DNA from: Talinum fruticosum
Lineage: Eukaryota > Streptophyta > Magnoliopsida > Caryophyllales > Talinaceae
Length of the DNA: 64,000 bases
Direction: 5' to 3'
Assembly: GCA_021018815.1 (NCBI GenBank)
Contig: JAITYX010000087.1
Span: 1,120,001-1,184,000, forward strand
The notes under the pieces are model-generated. The model was not told the origin of the DNA, ran no database searches, and saw only the letters and a program-made list of their open reading frames with translations. This document shows positions 34,392 to 61,179 of this stretch, piece after piece; position 1 is the first letter of the stretch, and every line of letters starts with the position of its first letter. The position numbers were made by a program, and so were the translations under genes.

Positions 34392-35313
34392 TCATTTTGA
34401 GTCGAGGTTGTTACGAGTCACTTCGTTACGAGTGACTTTTATTTGATTCTTGATGAGGTCATTTTCACCAAGATCATCATCTCTACTGAGCTTCAGGTCC
34501 GAGAATGTTGACTCACTCGATTTTTCCTGTTCAATCTCATCAAATACAGCATGGATGCTTTCTTCCACTTTGTTAGTTCTTTTATTGAAAATACGATATG
34601 CTTTGCTATAAGATGAATAACCAAGAAAAATACCTTCATCTGACCGAGCATCAAACTTGGTCGGGTGATCCTTACCATTGTTGTGAACAAAACACTTACA
34701 TCCAAAGGGTTTGAAGTATGAAATGTTGGGTTTCTTCCCTTTGTAGAGCTCGTATGGAGTTTTCTTTAGGATAGGTCTAATGAGGCATCTGTTCAATGTG
34801 TAATTTCTTTGTGTTGATCTGCCTCGGCCCGAAATAGTAGGGTAGATCATGTTCAATCATCATTGTCCTTCCTATTTCTTCAAGAGTCCGGTTCTTTCTC
34901 TCCACTACTCCATTTTGTTGAGGAGTTCTTGGTGCTAAGAAATTGTGGGAGATGACATTCTTATCACAAAACTCTGTAAATTCCGAGTAGTCGAACTCCC
35001 TTCCATGGTCGGTTTGAATTCTCTCGGATCCGAGTCCGAGACTCAACTTGGATTTTCCTGCAGAGCTTGCTGAACTCTTTGAAAGCTTCATTTTTTGCTT
35101 AAGAAAACAAACCCAAGTAAATCGTGAGTAGTCATCAACAATCACAAGTACATATGATTTACCTCCGAGACTCTTGACGAGGATTTCACCACATAAATCC
35201 ATATGCAACAATTCAAGCACTTTGGATGTGGAAACAGTTTTCGAGGATTTGAAGGATGATCGACTGTTTCCCTTTTGTGCATGCTTCACAGATTTTATCT
35301 TTCTTAAATACAC
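34392..35313 (-). pseudogene. SIRE-like integrase
   Basis: A 178-codon frame contains GAG-pre-integrase end KHAQKGNSRSSFKS, then LELLHMDLCGEILVKSLGGKSYVLVIVDDYSRFTWV (first Asp), QTDHGREFDYSEF (second Asp) and PRTPQQNGVVERKNRTL (Glu). The catalytic D-D-E residues are therefore present in this frame. A 154-codon frame continues with LIRPILKKTPYELYKGKKPNISYFKPFGCKCFVHN and SDEGIFLGYS. A frameshift near 34780-34856 splits the two. Confidence 0.88.
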
Positions 35314-35537
35314 AGTTAGGCAATCCTCTAACTAAACCATGAGAAGCAAGCTTCTTAATGGTATGCATGCTAATATGACCTAATCTACGATGCCATGTCC
35401 ATGAATCATCATGTAGAGATGCTTTTAAGCAAGATAAATTCTCACTTGGGTCGAAAGAGGAATAATGTAGGTGTTACCTGAGAGCTTGGTCTCCTTGGTA
35501 GTATCATCAGAAATATAACAGTTGGTGCGAGTGAATC

Positions 35538-35774
35538 TTACCTCTTGACCTTTGTCACACAGTTGAGAGATGCTTGAGTAGATTGTACTTTAATCCCTTG
35601 ACAAGGTATACTTGGGCTTACCGGATCGTTTTCTTTTCCAATCTTTCCTATCCCAATTATCTTGCCCTTGATGTTATCTCCAAATATGACTTTGCCTCCC
35701 TTGTACTCTTCTAACATAGAAAAGAGTCTTGGATTTCTCGACATTTGGCGTGAGCATCCACTGTCCAGTACCAA
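35538..35774 (-). pseudogene. SIRE-like protease
   Basis: The frame starts MVLDSGCSRQMSRNPRLFS, the Copia protease active site (LDSGCSRHMTG in intact relatives; Asp retained, H replaced by Q), then YKGGKVIFGDNIKGKIIGIGKIG. It stops about 80 codons later, within the expected ~100-residue domain. Confidence 0.8.
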
Positions 35775-36659
35775 TGCTCTTTCGTTCTTTCTCGAGCCAC
35801 CTGCAAGTCAGAACCAAACTAGCCTTTCTCACTTCCTCTAATGAACCCAATAACTCCCTTTACTGTGGTCCTTTTCGAGGAAGAAGACTCTTGGGAGCCC
35901 AGATTTGAATAACTTTGGGTTTGGTCGGATTCCGAGTCTTTCTTTTAGAAAGCTGAGTCTGTCTCTTTCTTTTAGAAAACTAAGTACGTGTCTCTTTCTT
36001 TTGAAACTCTTTCCTTTTATAAACAGGAGGAGAAGGTTTTCTCCTGTAAGCTGGTCTAGGCTCGGTCCTCTTTTCATTCTTATGAATGGGACCGTGCTCG
36101 GCTTTCTCGAACTTCACGGTTCTGGAATCCATTTTGAAAACCTTTGATTAGGAATTGGATTCCTCCTCTTTGTTAAAACCAAGTCCTTCTTTTCCGAAGG
36201 AGACACATTGAAACCCTAAGAGCACGTCAAGGTTTTTCGACCTTAAGTAAATTTTAAAACAAGCTCTTGAGACTCATTGAGCTCTTACTTGGATGCTCAT
36301 TTTCTCTTCGAGTGACTTGGACTCGGTCTCATTAGATTGAGCATTAGTCTTGAGTTCTCTTAGAGTAAGTCTCGGTTTTTCTAATTCATTTTTCAAAGAG
36401 ATGCTCTCGGAGGTAACGAGACTCAAGTTGTTCTTTAAAATGAAGAGAATCGAATTGCACTTTTCTTCCAAAGTAAAAATATATTTGGCTAAATCAACTT
36501 TGAAAAACTTGAGGAAGTATTCAATTACCTCCTGAGGATTTGTTTCCTCACCTGTCCGAGTGATCCGAGTCGAGTGCGATTCGGCTTACGAGTGCGAGAG
36601 TGCCATCGGACATTTTGAATTATCTAAGTCCTCATCATCTTCCGATGAGTCTTCATCAC

Positions 36660-37653
36660 TCTAAGTGGCCATCATAGCCTTTTTCTTCTTTCTGTCCCTT
36701 TTTCTCCTGGGACAGTCTTTGACTATGTGCTCCTTGCTTGCCACATTCAAAACAGACCGAGTTCTTAGTTAAAGATAACTTAGAAGGGAAGAATGTTTAC
36801 CTTTTATATTCTTCTTGTCTTTCTTATAGAACTCTTCTCTTGGCTTCTTATCCGATCTCTTGTGCTTCATCATCCTTTGAAGCCTCTGCCGATAAGTGCC
36901 ATGGGATCCTCTTCCGAGTCGAGAGGAACTCATATTTGCTTCTCTGTTTTCTAAGGCCTTTAGTGCGATGTTCTTTTTAGTGCTGACCTCTGCATCCTCC
37001 TCTTCCAAGTGGATCTCATGGGTGAGTAGTTTCCCAATGAGTTCATCCGGCTTCGATAAGGATAGGTTCTAAGCCTCTATGATGGCTGTAACCTTGGGAC
37101 CCTATCTTCTCTTGGGTAGACTTCGAGTATCTTTACGCACATTTTCTTGTGGGAAATCTTTCTACCCAGAGATTTGAGATTGTTAGTAATCTCGGTGAAT
37201 CGAATGAACATCCGAGTGATGTTCTCTTACGGCTCCATCTTGAACGGCTCATACTTGTGAAGATATTGACTTATCTTCGTTTGTCCGACTTGGCTTGTGC
37301 CTTCATAAGTGTTGACAAGTGTGTCCCACACTTCTTTGGCTGTGTCACGGCTGACACTCGGTTGTATTCTTCGAGCTGATGGCACACATCGGAATGTTCA
37401 TTGCCTTGAAGTTCTTTCCGAACTTCTTTGCTTCTTCGATAGTGTACTCAGCCTTTACTTTGGGCACGAGTCTTGTTTCATCCATCTTCATTGGAATGTA
37501 GTTGCCTACTTGTATGATGTTCCGGACATCTTCATCGTGATCCAGCAGAAAACATTCCATGAGCTTCTTCGAGTGCACGAAGTTAGATCCTTTGAACTTT
37601 GGTGGTCTGCTGGAAGATCTTCCTTCATCGAACTCTCCATTGTTACGAGCCAT
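36660..37653 (-). pseudogene. SIRE-like gag
   Basis: The gag start is intact at 37653: MARNNGEFDEGRSSSRPPKF, then LMECFLLDHDEDVRNII and KFGKNFKAMNIPMCAIS. A frameshift follows near 37340. The zinc knuckle near 36740-36765 reads FECGKQG, then shifts frame so the rest of the CCHC motif is lost in that frame. The basic KKKKRDRK-like end near 36690 matches gag C-termini. Confidence 0.8.
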
Positions 37654-37697
37654 TTGATCTTTAAACCGTTGGATGGTTAAATCCTTTACGAAAGGCT

Positions 37698-37712
37698 AGG
37701 CTCGATACCAAT
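37698..37712 (-). other. Primer-binding site of the SIRE-like element
   Basis: On the minus strand TGGTATCGAGCC follows the LTR end (CCTTCA) after AT. It matches the initiator-methionine-tRNA type site TGGTATCAGAGC. Confidence 0.8.
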
Positions 37713-39238
37713 TGAAGGTTTGCTCTTGGGGAGACTTAGTCAACCTAGAGGGGGATAAATAGGGTGATGAGGAAATTTGAACAAAGATTGGAAGATTAAA
37801 TTCTAAAACCGACTTTGAAACTGATCCGAGTATAGATTGGACTCGGAAAAATGTTAACTCGGAAAATACGTGGAAACCCTCCCGGGGCGAGAAAACCACG
37901 GTCGAGTACTAATCCAAACACCAAGTCAAATCCACTATTTTGAATCCACAAAATACGGTAGAAAGACTCAACCGAATTGCTCTCTTAGACAATTCCTTAC
38001 AAGATTTTCCTAAACTCGAAGTTCCCTTATCCGATTTAGTACTTCCTAATTGAGGTAACCTTTACGAGTTAGGGACAAGCGAGCTGAGTTAACCCTTACA
38101 GCTCGGTCAAGGGACCTTACTCATAAAGTAAGAATAAGTATTTGTGACTGATTACAAGACCTTACAACTCAAAAAGATGCTAAGGATAGAGTTGGAGTTG
38201 TGAGTAGAAGATTGAATGAGAATTATACGGAGATATAATTTCAGCAAATAGGTTCAGCAATCTCCTCGTCTTGTGAAGTGTCTTCTATTTATAGATAACC
38301 AGGCAGATTAGCCATTGTGACTATCTTCGATTAGAAGTCATTTTTTACCGTTGCAATGGTTTTTACGAGTAACTCAAAAAATATTCATTATGGTGTGAAC
38401 ATTGGGTAACGGCTCTTGACTCCTTTGGATGTTCCAATCCACTTGGTGGTGTCCGAAAAGTAGGGTGGAAACCACCGTTGAGTTTGACATTGCGGATTTT
38501 CGGTTTTGGAAACAGACAACCACGACACGATGTCCGAACCTTGGTCAAAAGTAGAAAAAGTCTTGTCTGCTTGGTGATTTGACATCTTAAAGCCGATTAC
38601 TTTTGTAATTCAAAAGTAGGATAACCTCATTTGAATAACCTACAAAAGTAAATCAATTTGGTTCTCAAAGTATAAAATACTTTGGTCCAAGATTAGACAC
38701 ATATAATAATTTAATTAAGATAATTAAGTGCCTAATTATCCGAGTCCTGAAAGAGTGGAATTTTCTTAATCTAATATCCATTATACTCAAATTCCATCCG
38801 AGTCGGTCTAGAAGTAAAACAAGTCGATAGAGAATATCGAGTAATGAAACTTGATCTAGACAAGCGCAGTTCAAACGAAACATGCTAACTTAGAAGGATG
38901 AATTAACACCGTAATTCAATCAAACTTAGATTACAAAGTCGGACTCGAGTTTATGCACGTTAGAGCAAATATTTGAACATGCGAAAAGTCCGAGTGTTGT
39001 CCGAGTGACTCGGAACTATGTGTGAAAGAATAAGCAAGAGTGCGCTTTACGAGTCGGTCGGAATCGAGTGAAAACATATGCAATAGTTTACGTAACACTC
39101 GGAAAAGATTCTAAATCACTCAAAAAAGTTTCTAAAGCACTTAGAATGACTTGTAATCAAAACTTACAAGAGATGAAGTACTGTACCTTATTCCTTAATG
39201 GTACTCAACATGATATATTTACAAAGTCCGAGTCTTCA
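37713..39238 (-). repeat. 5' LTR of the SIRE-like element
   Basis: About 1526 bp; on the plus strand it starts TGAAGGTTTGCTCTTGG and ends GAGTCTTCA. It is about 180 bp longer than its partner, mostly near the right end, where words containing CCGAGT/CGAGT are frequent. The palindrome is at 38666-38684. Confidence 0.8.
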
Positions 39239-39735
39239 TTAGGTTCAATTGATACCATAATTAATAACGTTTTAGCAAATTCGGGTACACCTATCACGAT
39301 TCCAAATCAACACTACTATTGATCATCAATAAAAAATAAGTCCACTATAAGATCCAACAGTTGTAGAGTTTGAAAACTCATGCTGGTCAACATTTGGGGT
39401 GACTATTCATATGAAAATTGGAACGACTTGCTCCCAATTGCATTTTAGGTAGGTTCTCAGGGGCTTAACCCCTCATTTTTTTATCCACAAAAATGTCTTT
39501 ATTTCGTACATCCATCTTGTATACGGCCTTAAAGTAGTTGGAATTATTGAAAAGTGTATTATCTGAAATTTGGATAGCTTTTGAGATATAATAACAAGCC
39601 TAAGATAACTAAAATGACGACTTAGCTGGAGATTTTGAGAACTATTTCCTCCAATATCTACAGACATCTCCTGATCGAAAATAATTCCGCCAAGTATACC
39701 TCGTCATATAATCTTCATGAACTTCTTTAACCCAC
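39239..39735. other. Unassigned stretch between two retroelements
   Basis: AT-rich, no intact gene. A minus-strand peptide (around 39530-39480) reads YKMDVRNKDIFVDKKM, faintly like a Copia RT MDVK-FL block, but nothing around it supports this. It does not continue the Gypsy B sequence cut at 29480. Confidence 0.4.
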
Positions 39736-40010
39736 TATAGGAACCATCGGTCCATCCTCGTAGGGACCAGCCGGACCGAGTTTTCCGACGAATGTCGACT
39801 CTCTTAATTTTATTTTTTAAGATTCTTTTTAAAAGTTAAATTTTGAAAGTTCATTTGAAAAGTAAGATGCGCCTCTTATTAAGATTATTTGTTTTTAAAA
39901 CTGATCGAATAATTTAAGCAAAAAAAGGTGATTGCCAATTTTTATTAATCATTTTCATTTTAAAAATTGATTGTGAGCAGTAATTCATACCCCCAAATAC
40001 TTGAAAAGGA
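39736..40010 (-). repeat. Truncated Gypsy-type LTR (same family as 61623-63631)
   Basis: It matches the start (plus orientation) of the 2.0 kb LTR at 61623: TAGGAACCAT, CGAATGTCG, TTTTTAAGATTCTTTTT-AAAGTT, GCGCCTCTTATT, ATTG-C-ATTTTTATTAAT and AATTCATA occur in the same order and spacing. Similarity fades near 40010, so only about 275 bp remain. Confidence 0.7.
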
Positions 40011-40249
40011 ATTTTTCCTCAAATGGAGCTATTTCTACTAACAAAATTCACTCTATTAGAACACACCCTTATTCTTAGGGTTTATAGGAACACCAAATCA
40101 AAGCCTAGACATTGTTAACCAGAGCGGAATGAAAATGGTACAGTAGTACAACAAGAACGTCTGTGAGCTTCCAGTATTTACTGAGATTCGCATCTGTAAC
40201 ACTAGGATTTGAAACTCAACTTTTTTTTATATCCCATAACACAATCTTG

Positions 40250-40649
40250 TACTCTCAACACACAAAATGTAATATAACCTAGTAGCACATTGCAACAAAT
40301 GACAATCTTCCAGCAAGCAAACAAAGAACCAACACACAAAATGCTGCTGGAAGTTGCTTAGTGTAGACACAACGAAATGTTACATTCTCAGGAAATCTGT
40401 ATTCTGAGCCTACACTAAAAGTCTCAAGCATCTCAACATACGTTACATAAAATGTCGATATAACCGAACACCACCTTCAGTTGCATCTTGATTTCCATGT
40501 TCTTTTGCTTTGCTACAAAGCCACGGGCTTACAGTTGGCTGTTCTATGCTTAGCTGAAAACAAACACATGGAAATGTTGGCCAATAAGGCAATGAGAATC
40601 CAGGAGAATCATCCGTTGCAAGCTTGGCATTGTGAATAACTTGAAGCTA
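40250..40649 (-). other. Probable 3' UTR of the kinase gene
   Basis: Unique, mildly AT-rich sequence follows the TAG stop (40650-40652). No perfect AATAAA is seen on the minus strand close to the stop, so the 3' end is an estimate. Confidence 0.4.
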
Positions 40650-56057
<15,408 letters not shown>

Positions 56058-56515
56058 TTCTGCACTCAGCAGCTGCTTTTATCATCAAATTGGCTCATGA
56101 TTTTGGTCCCTCCAGCCTCCCATTCACATCTACAGCAACAATTTCGGTGGAAACATCTCATCAGAACAAACTTTTCAAACACAACTCAATTGCCAAAAAC
56201 AAAAAGAACAGATTGAATCCAGAAAGTTAGGTTAAACGTTTATAAAGCATCATGAAAACCTTATATACTCGATCATCAACTAGAAAACAAAAACAGAAGC
56301 AAACTAAGCAAAATTTTAAAATTGATCAAAGCAAATTCGACGTGAATTCAAGAAAAACTAAAGCAGATCGTTACCAATTCAGCGATTCCGAGATTGGCGT
56401 GGCAGATGCACAATCTCTCTCTCTCTCTCTCTCTCTGTGAGAGGTTGGGAACTTCAGCTTCGAAGTGTCACTGGTTCTGTCTCTTTCACTCTCTCTCTCT
56501 CTCTCTCTCTCTCGG
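56058..56515 (-). promoter_or_regulatory. Kinase 5' UTR with leader intron and CT/GA repeats
   Basis: Upstream of the ATG, AGTGCAG|AAATGG is an acceptor (exon from 56059). AATTG|GTAACG (boundary 56375/56374) is a fitting donor, giving a leader intron of about 315 bp. The upstream leader exon carries (CT)n at 56413-56436 and 56489-56513 (GA-rich in the transcript). A leader intron and GA-rich 5' UTR are usual for plant GSK3 genes. The transcription start is not determined; TTAAATAAAG near 56560-56569 could be part of the core promoter. Confidence 0.6.
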
Positions 56516-57650
56516 CCTGAAGTCTGAACAGTAAGGAGTTAAAAGGGGAAAAACTAGACTTTATTTAAGGGGCGCCTTTTTATTTGTATTTTATTTTTAT
56601 TTTTTAATGTGACAAATGGAATGGAAAAGCTGAGAGTTGAATTTCAATGATTTCCCAACGACACCGAAGAGGAGGGGTTCGATAGAGTATACGGTAATCC
56701 CGGGATCACGTTGCCTGTGCTGCTCCCGCGTGCCTCTCATTTTCTCTCTCTTTTCTTTTCCCCACCTTTTTCTTTCTCCTATCCATATTTTAGTGGTTTT
56801 TTCCCATCATGGTCCCCCCAATAGTTTTTTTTAATCAAAAGAAGAGGGAGAAGGTTATATTGTCCTCTGCGCGAGAGATTATATTTCCAGTTCAGCCACC
56901 TCAATTTTTAGAATCTCTTAGTAAGTTTGTAAATAAGTTGAATACGAGTAATTTTATAATTCCCTCTTTTAATAAAATATTAAAATAGAATTTAAAATAA
57001 TTAACAATAGAAATATATATTTTCTACAGATAATGTGATTGTTGTTATGTAAATCGTACATGTGATTTAATTTAATCTTATTTATTGATTTTTTCAAATT
57101 TAGTTGGAGTTAAAATAGCATTTTAATCTTATATGAACTTTGAGTCAAGAGGTCAACATATATATCCATTTCAAAGATTGTATCAACCTCCTCTTTCTGG
57201 CTTAAGTAGTTAGATCGTGAGTTACATGTATATTCTAATGAGTTATCTTAATTAAATTACCAAATGAGTAAGAACCAAATAAAGTAAAAGGCATTAAATA
57301 GGGAAGTTGATTCCCGATCTACTGCCTTCATTTTTTGAAATCCTTGTACTATGTTAGTTGCATCTGTGAGAATAATCATCTTCTTTAAGTTCTTGTGTTT
57401 TTCAGTCCACAACTCATTATATAATGTTAAAATTTCCGCTTATAATGTTAAGCCTGCTTATCCAATACCTATCATGGTATCAATTTCCACATCATCTTGC
57501 TTGACGACAAACCCAAACATGTTTTCAATAACTTCTCATGCTTTGACGTAACATTAATAATTGAATAGAAAAGTATTATGTTTAGATGTAAAGTAACTCC
57601 ATTCTTATGGAAGAGAAATCAAGAAAAAACAGACCAAAAATAAAAATCAA
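56516..57650. other. Intergenic region upstream of the kinase gene
   Basis: Contains the likely kinase promoter (first few hundred bp) and then AT-rich sequence. No gene, terminal repeat or tandem repeat recognised. Confidence 0.5.
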
Positions 57651-58070
57651 CGAACCGACAATATCTTACTAAAGCACTTCCTCTTCATTTTTCGAGGCTT
57701 CTCCCCTTCGTTTATACGATGACGCCTCCATCTCTGCAGCCTTCCACCTCCAATTCACCCAACATCTATTTCATTTTTTTCGGTCGGACCCTCAATTGTT
57801 TTCAACTCCCACCAATTTTCCAATTAGCCCCTTCCATTTTTTTCAACCGTCGAACGCTGGTGACCTTGTCCGATCTCACTTCTCTATTCGCTTTCTTTCT
57901 CCTCTTCAATGGTCGCTCCGCTACACTACCATAATCGACAACCCACCAACATATGTGATTCATCCTAAATATGTTGGCTCATTATGAGACGTTCATTTTT
58001 AACATCTGCCGACGTCATCAAGTCTGTCTTCCAAGCATCGGACCGTGCGGATAACTTGAAGATGGTTAGG
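57650..58070 (+). pseudogene. Exon-like fragment of unknown gene
   Basis: A C-rich stretch in AT-rich surroundings. It starts with a pyrimidine-rich leader and ATG at 57719, followed by coding-like peptides split over frames: NPPTYVIHPKYVGSL (to 57987), then MRRSFLTSADVIKSVFQASDRADNLKM (57984-58064). It ends AAGATG|GTTAGGG, a possible splice donor. I do not recognise the family. The frame changes suggest a decayed or captured exon. Confidence 0.3.
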
Positions 58071-59760
58071 GTTTTTAAACTTTTTTATATAATTATTATT
58101 TATTTTTCAATAGTAAACAATATGGCAAGTGGAGAGGATGGTAAAATAATGAAATTGTTTATATTTTTATCATGTGCTCGAGTCTTAAAAGAGTATATTA
58201 AAGATTTTTTTATTTTTAGTATGTATAATACGTTTTACTATGATTTCATAATTCAATCCCCCATGTCATTCTTGGTTAAACTCTTATGTATAATACCCTT
58301 CTCCTACAATTTATTAATCTATTTTCAATTGTAATTTATATCATATATAGTGTATTGGATACGTTAATGTCTACACATAAGAATCATTGTGAAACAAAAG
58401 CAAACATGGTAAGATCAATTCTTCTTATTTTTTCAATCATATGCAGTTTAAAGTTATTCAATCTAATAATTTGGTAGCAAGATTAATAGTGATTTTTAAA
58501 AATCTTTTTAATCTATTAGGTACCAAGTCCTTATCATCTTTATTATTTTTTAACACTAGCTAAATTTTCCATTTCAAATTGTTTGTGAGTCCTTATCATC
58601 TTTATTATTTTTTAACATTAGCTAAACTTACCATTTCAAATTGTTTGCATAAAAAGACTTAGTTAAATAAATAAATTTTAATAAACTTTTAAGTCTATAA
58701 CTACATTGAGTTTTAAGAGTCCTAAATTTTACACATATGTTATGATCAAATGTAATTTTAATATCCGCAAGTTTGCATGTATTTATTTATTTTGTCTTGT
58801 AAAAATCAAAAGAGAAGTATTCACGTGATATGCCTAACAATGCATGCAATTGTGTGACATGTTTTGAAAATTCTAACAGCTAAATTTAAATCAATGGAAA
58901 AATTATCGTTAATGAAAAAATTTATCGTTATGTTTACATGTAACCGTTAGTGAACATTTTACAAAAAGAAGAGATACATTGGAAGAAACATATTGGGTTA
59001 ATAATTTAGAAAAACACGATGCTCAATCAGTGTAAATAATGATATTTCAATTGTTATTCCTCTTAAATTAAAGGTGTTATATGTCACACTTAAAAAAAAA
59101 TCATTTAAAGAACTCTTTCACTTGTTGTTCATGGATTTCATATCCAAGACTTTGGTAGCTCAGATAACAAAACAAGTCAAAGAAGCACCAATCTTAGTAA
59201 TGAGTTTATTGAAACATTACTCATTGCAGAAATAAAAATTTATGTAGTCCTTAATAATTCATGCTTTAGTACGACGTATTTTAGGAATAGGTTTGTTATA
59301 ATAAGTAATAACCCAACTACTATGAACGACAAAAAAATACAACCTCAATTATAAAAAATACCAGAAAAAGGTAAAAGTAAAAGAGGCAAAAGTGACATTA
59401 TCTCTTAAGGATGGTGGGACAAAATCAACAATTGAAAAGTATTCAGTAAAAATTTTGTTACACATCAAAGAAAGAAGACATAACAATGTATTAAAAATTA
59501 TCCTAATGTGGTTCCAGACCATATTATGGTAGATTTAAAAAAATATACATTTCACTTCAAACAAAGACATCAACTTATCCTATGAAGCACATGACATTAT
59601 GATACATGTTATTAATAATTCATGTTATTATACTTAGTTGAGGAAAACAAAAGTTGATCACGAGTGTATTGTCAATTTTTATAGGTCGTCGAATTTACTA
59701 ATGATTAGATAACCAACCATCTAAGTGTCGGTTAAGTGATGATTTGGAAACTACAACAAG
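58071..59760. other. Intergenic, AT-rich; nothing coding recognised
   Basis: Low-complexity AT-rich DNA with one tandem repeat (58526-58648). Short ORFs are hydrophobic or low complexity and look random. Confidence 0.5.
58526..58648. repeat. 62-bp direct tandem repeat, 2 copies
   Basis: AGTCCTTATCATCTTTATTA begins both copies (58526 and 58588). The copies differ at only a few positions, so the duplication is fairly recent. Confidence 0.9.
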
Positions 59761-59936
59761 TCCCACTCTCTCCTCTCCGGCTACGACCGTGACTTGCAAA
59801 CCCTAGCCTCGCAAGTAATCGCCATTATAGTGTAAAGTCTCCGTTCCGCCATAGGACCTCTGTCGACACGCCTCTGTCTCCTACGAGTAGACGTCTTCTT
59901 TCCCCTGGTGTGGGAGTCTAAACCCTAGAACTCTTT

Positions 59937-60750
59937 ATGCCTTGTGATGCGAGCTTCCATAAAGGGCAAGTTAATCGCTTCCCAGCCGCAATTTCATATG
60001 ACATAATCCCCATCATGTGCAAGTTGCAACCGACAACCGAGGAGGAAGAGGCAATTGAATTCGAAGAACCTAAATTTGAGAAAATCAATGACCAAATAGC
60101 ACTATGTTTAGCTGGGAAATTATTGACAAAGAATCATTTTAACCCCGAAGCATTGAAAATGACATTTAAAAATATCCGGAAGCCATCCAAAGGACTAATC
60201 ACCAAGGACCTAGACAAAAATTTATTCGCTTTCCGGTTCTACTAGGTCGATAAAGAAGTCATCCTTAATGACGACCCTTGGGCATTTGATGGATGTATCT
60301 TAATGTTGAAACAAATGGAAGGAGATGTTCCCCCTTCTAAGATTGATTTTAATATGGCACGCTTTTGGGTAAAGGTATGCGATCTCCCTATGAAACGAAA
60401 AACGTAGCATTTGCTGAATTGTTGGACTTGAAAATTAGGAAGTTCTTGGAAGTAGATGAGGAGGATATTATGGCCCCTTCAAAATATCCGAAAGTTAGAG
60501 TAGATGTTAACATATCCAAATCGTTGCACCGTGGAATAAGAATTACAATAAACGGGAAACGAAACGAGTTGACCTCGCAATATGTAAAACTTCCTTATTA
60601 TTGTTATGCACGTGGACTTATTGGACACAACTATAAGGGTTGTGAACTCTATGATGGTGAAACACTAGAGACGGAGTTGCAATATAGTGCTAAATTGAGA
60701 GGATTACCCATAAAGCGGAAAAGAAGAGGAGTCGAGAATGAATGGTAGTA
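59937..60750 (+). pseudogene. LINE ORF1, DUF4283 and zinc-knuckle (zf-CCHC_4) protein
   Basis: Starting at ATG 59937 the frame runs through LCLAGKLLTKNHFNPEAL and TFKNIRKPSKG, hits a stop at 60243-60245 (after FAFRFY), and continues in frame with VILNDDPWAFDGCILMLKQM, ARFWVKVCDLPM (DUF4283 core: RPW-FD---L-L------FWV-V--LP). A frameshift near 60395 leads to VAFAELLDLKIRKFLEVD, VRVDVNISKSLHRGI, and the knuckle YVKLPYYCYARGLIGHNYKGC (Cys/His spacing kept; first Cys replaced). Otherwise well preserved. Confidence 0.85.
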
Positions 60751-61179
60751 GGAGCAAAAAACTATTGGAGCTTAGAGGGGAAGGCAGTGGCGATAAGGTT
60801 GGGACGAACTAAACTCGGGGATGAACAATCCCAAAATGCCTCAAGGTGAGGGGAGTCATATGCTCATTCACACTACATCTATTGATATGGGAATGAGAAA
60901 GGTTTCGAACCTAATGAAAAGTCAAGCGTGTGAACGCAAAGTTCGAGTTGTAGAGGAGAGGAAGAAAAATGCTACTATATCGGCGAAGTTGGGCCACATG
61001 AGCCCCGCTAGGCATTATGAAAATATTGTGTTGGAACAGCGAGAGGGTGTGACAGTCCTCTTGCAGTTCAAGCGCTCCATCATTGGAGCAAACAACACAG
61101 CCCTAATATCATCTTTCTCTCCGGAAGATGTTTATAGCTTTCAAAATGAAGAGACTGGGTGCTAAGTTTGTTTTAAAAA

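Larger units (their letters stand above)
29481..39238 (-). mobile_element. SIRE-like Ty1/Copia retrotransposon, 9.8 kb, broken
   Basis: LTRs at 29481-30822 and 37713-39238 flank a Copia pol read on the minus strand: gag (37653-36660), protease (35774-35538), integrase (35313-34392), RT (34111-33306), RNase H (33300-32640), then an extra acidic ORF (32600-31546) before the 3' LTR. Primer-binding site and polypurine tract sit at the expected LTR borders. Long LTRs plus an extra ORF after pol suggest the SIRE/Maximus lineage. LTRs have clearly diverged (I estimate 75-80% identity by eye), so the insertion is old. No clear target duplication is visible (AGATA on the left, TTAGG on the right). Confidence 0.85.

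Noticed and set aside
39473..39667. Possible Copia RT fragment (YKMDV-like peptide)
   Set aside because: Only one short motif and no neighbouring RT blocks in order; kept as unassigned sequence.
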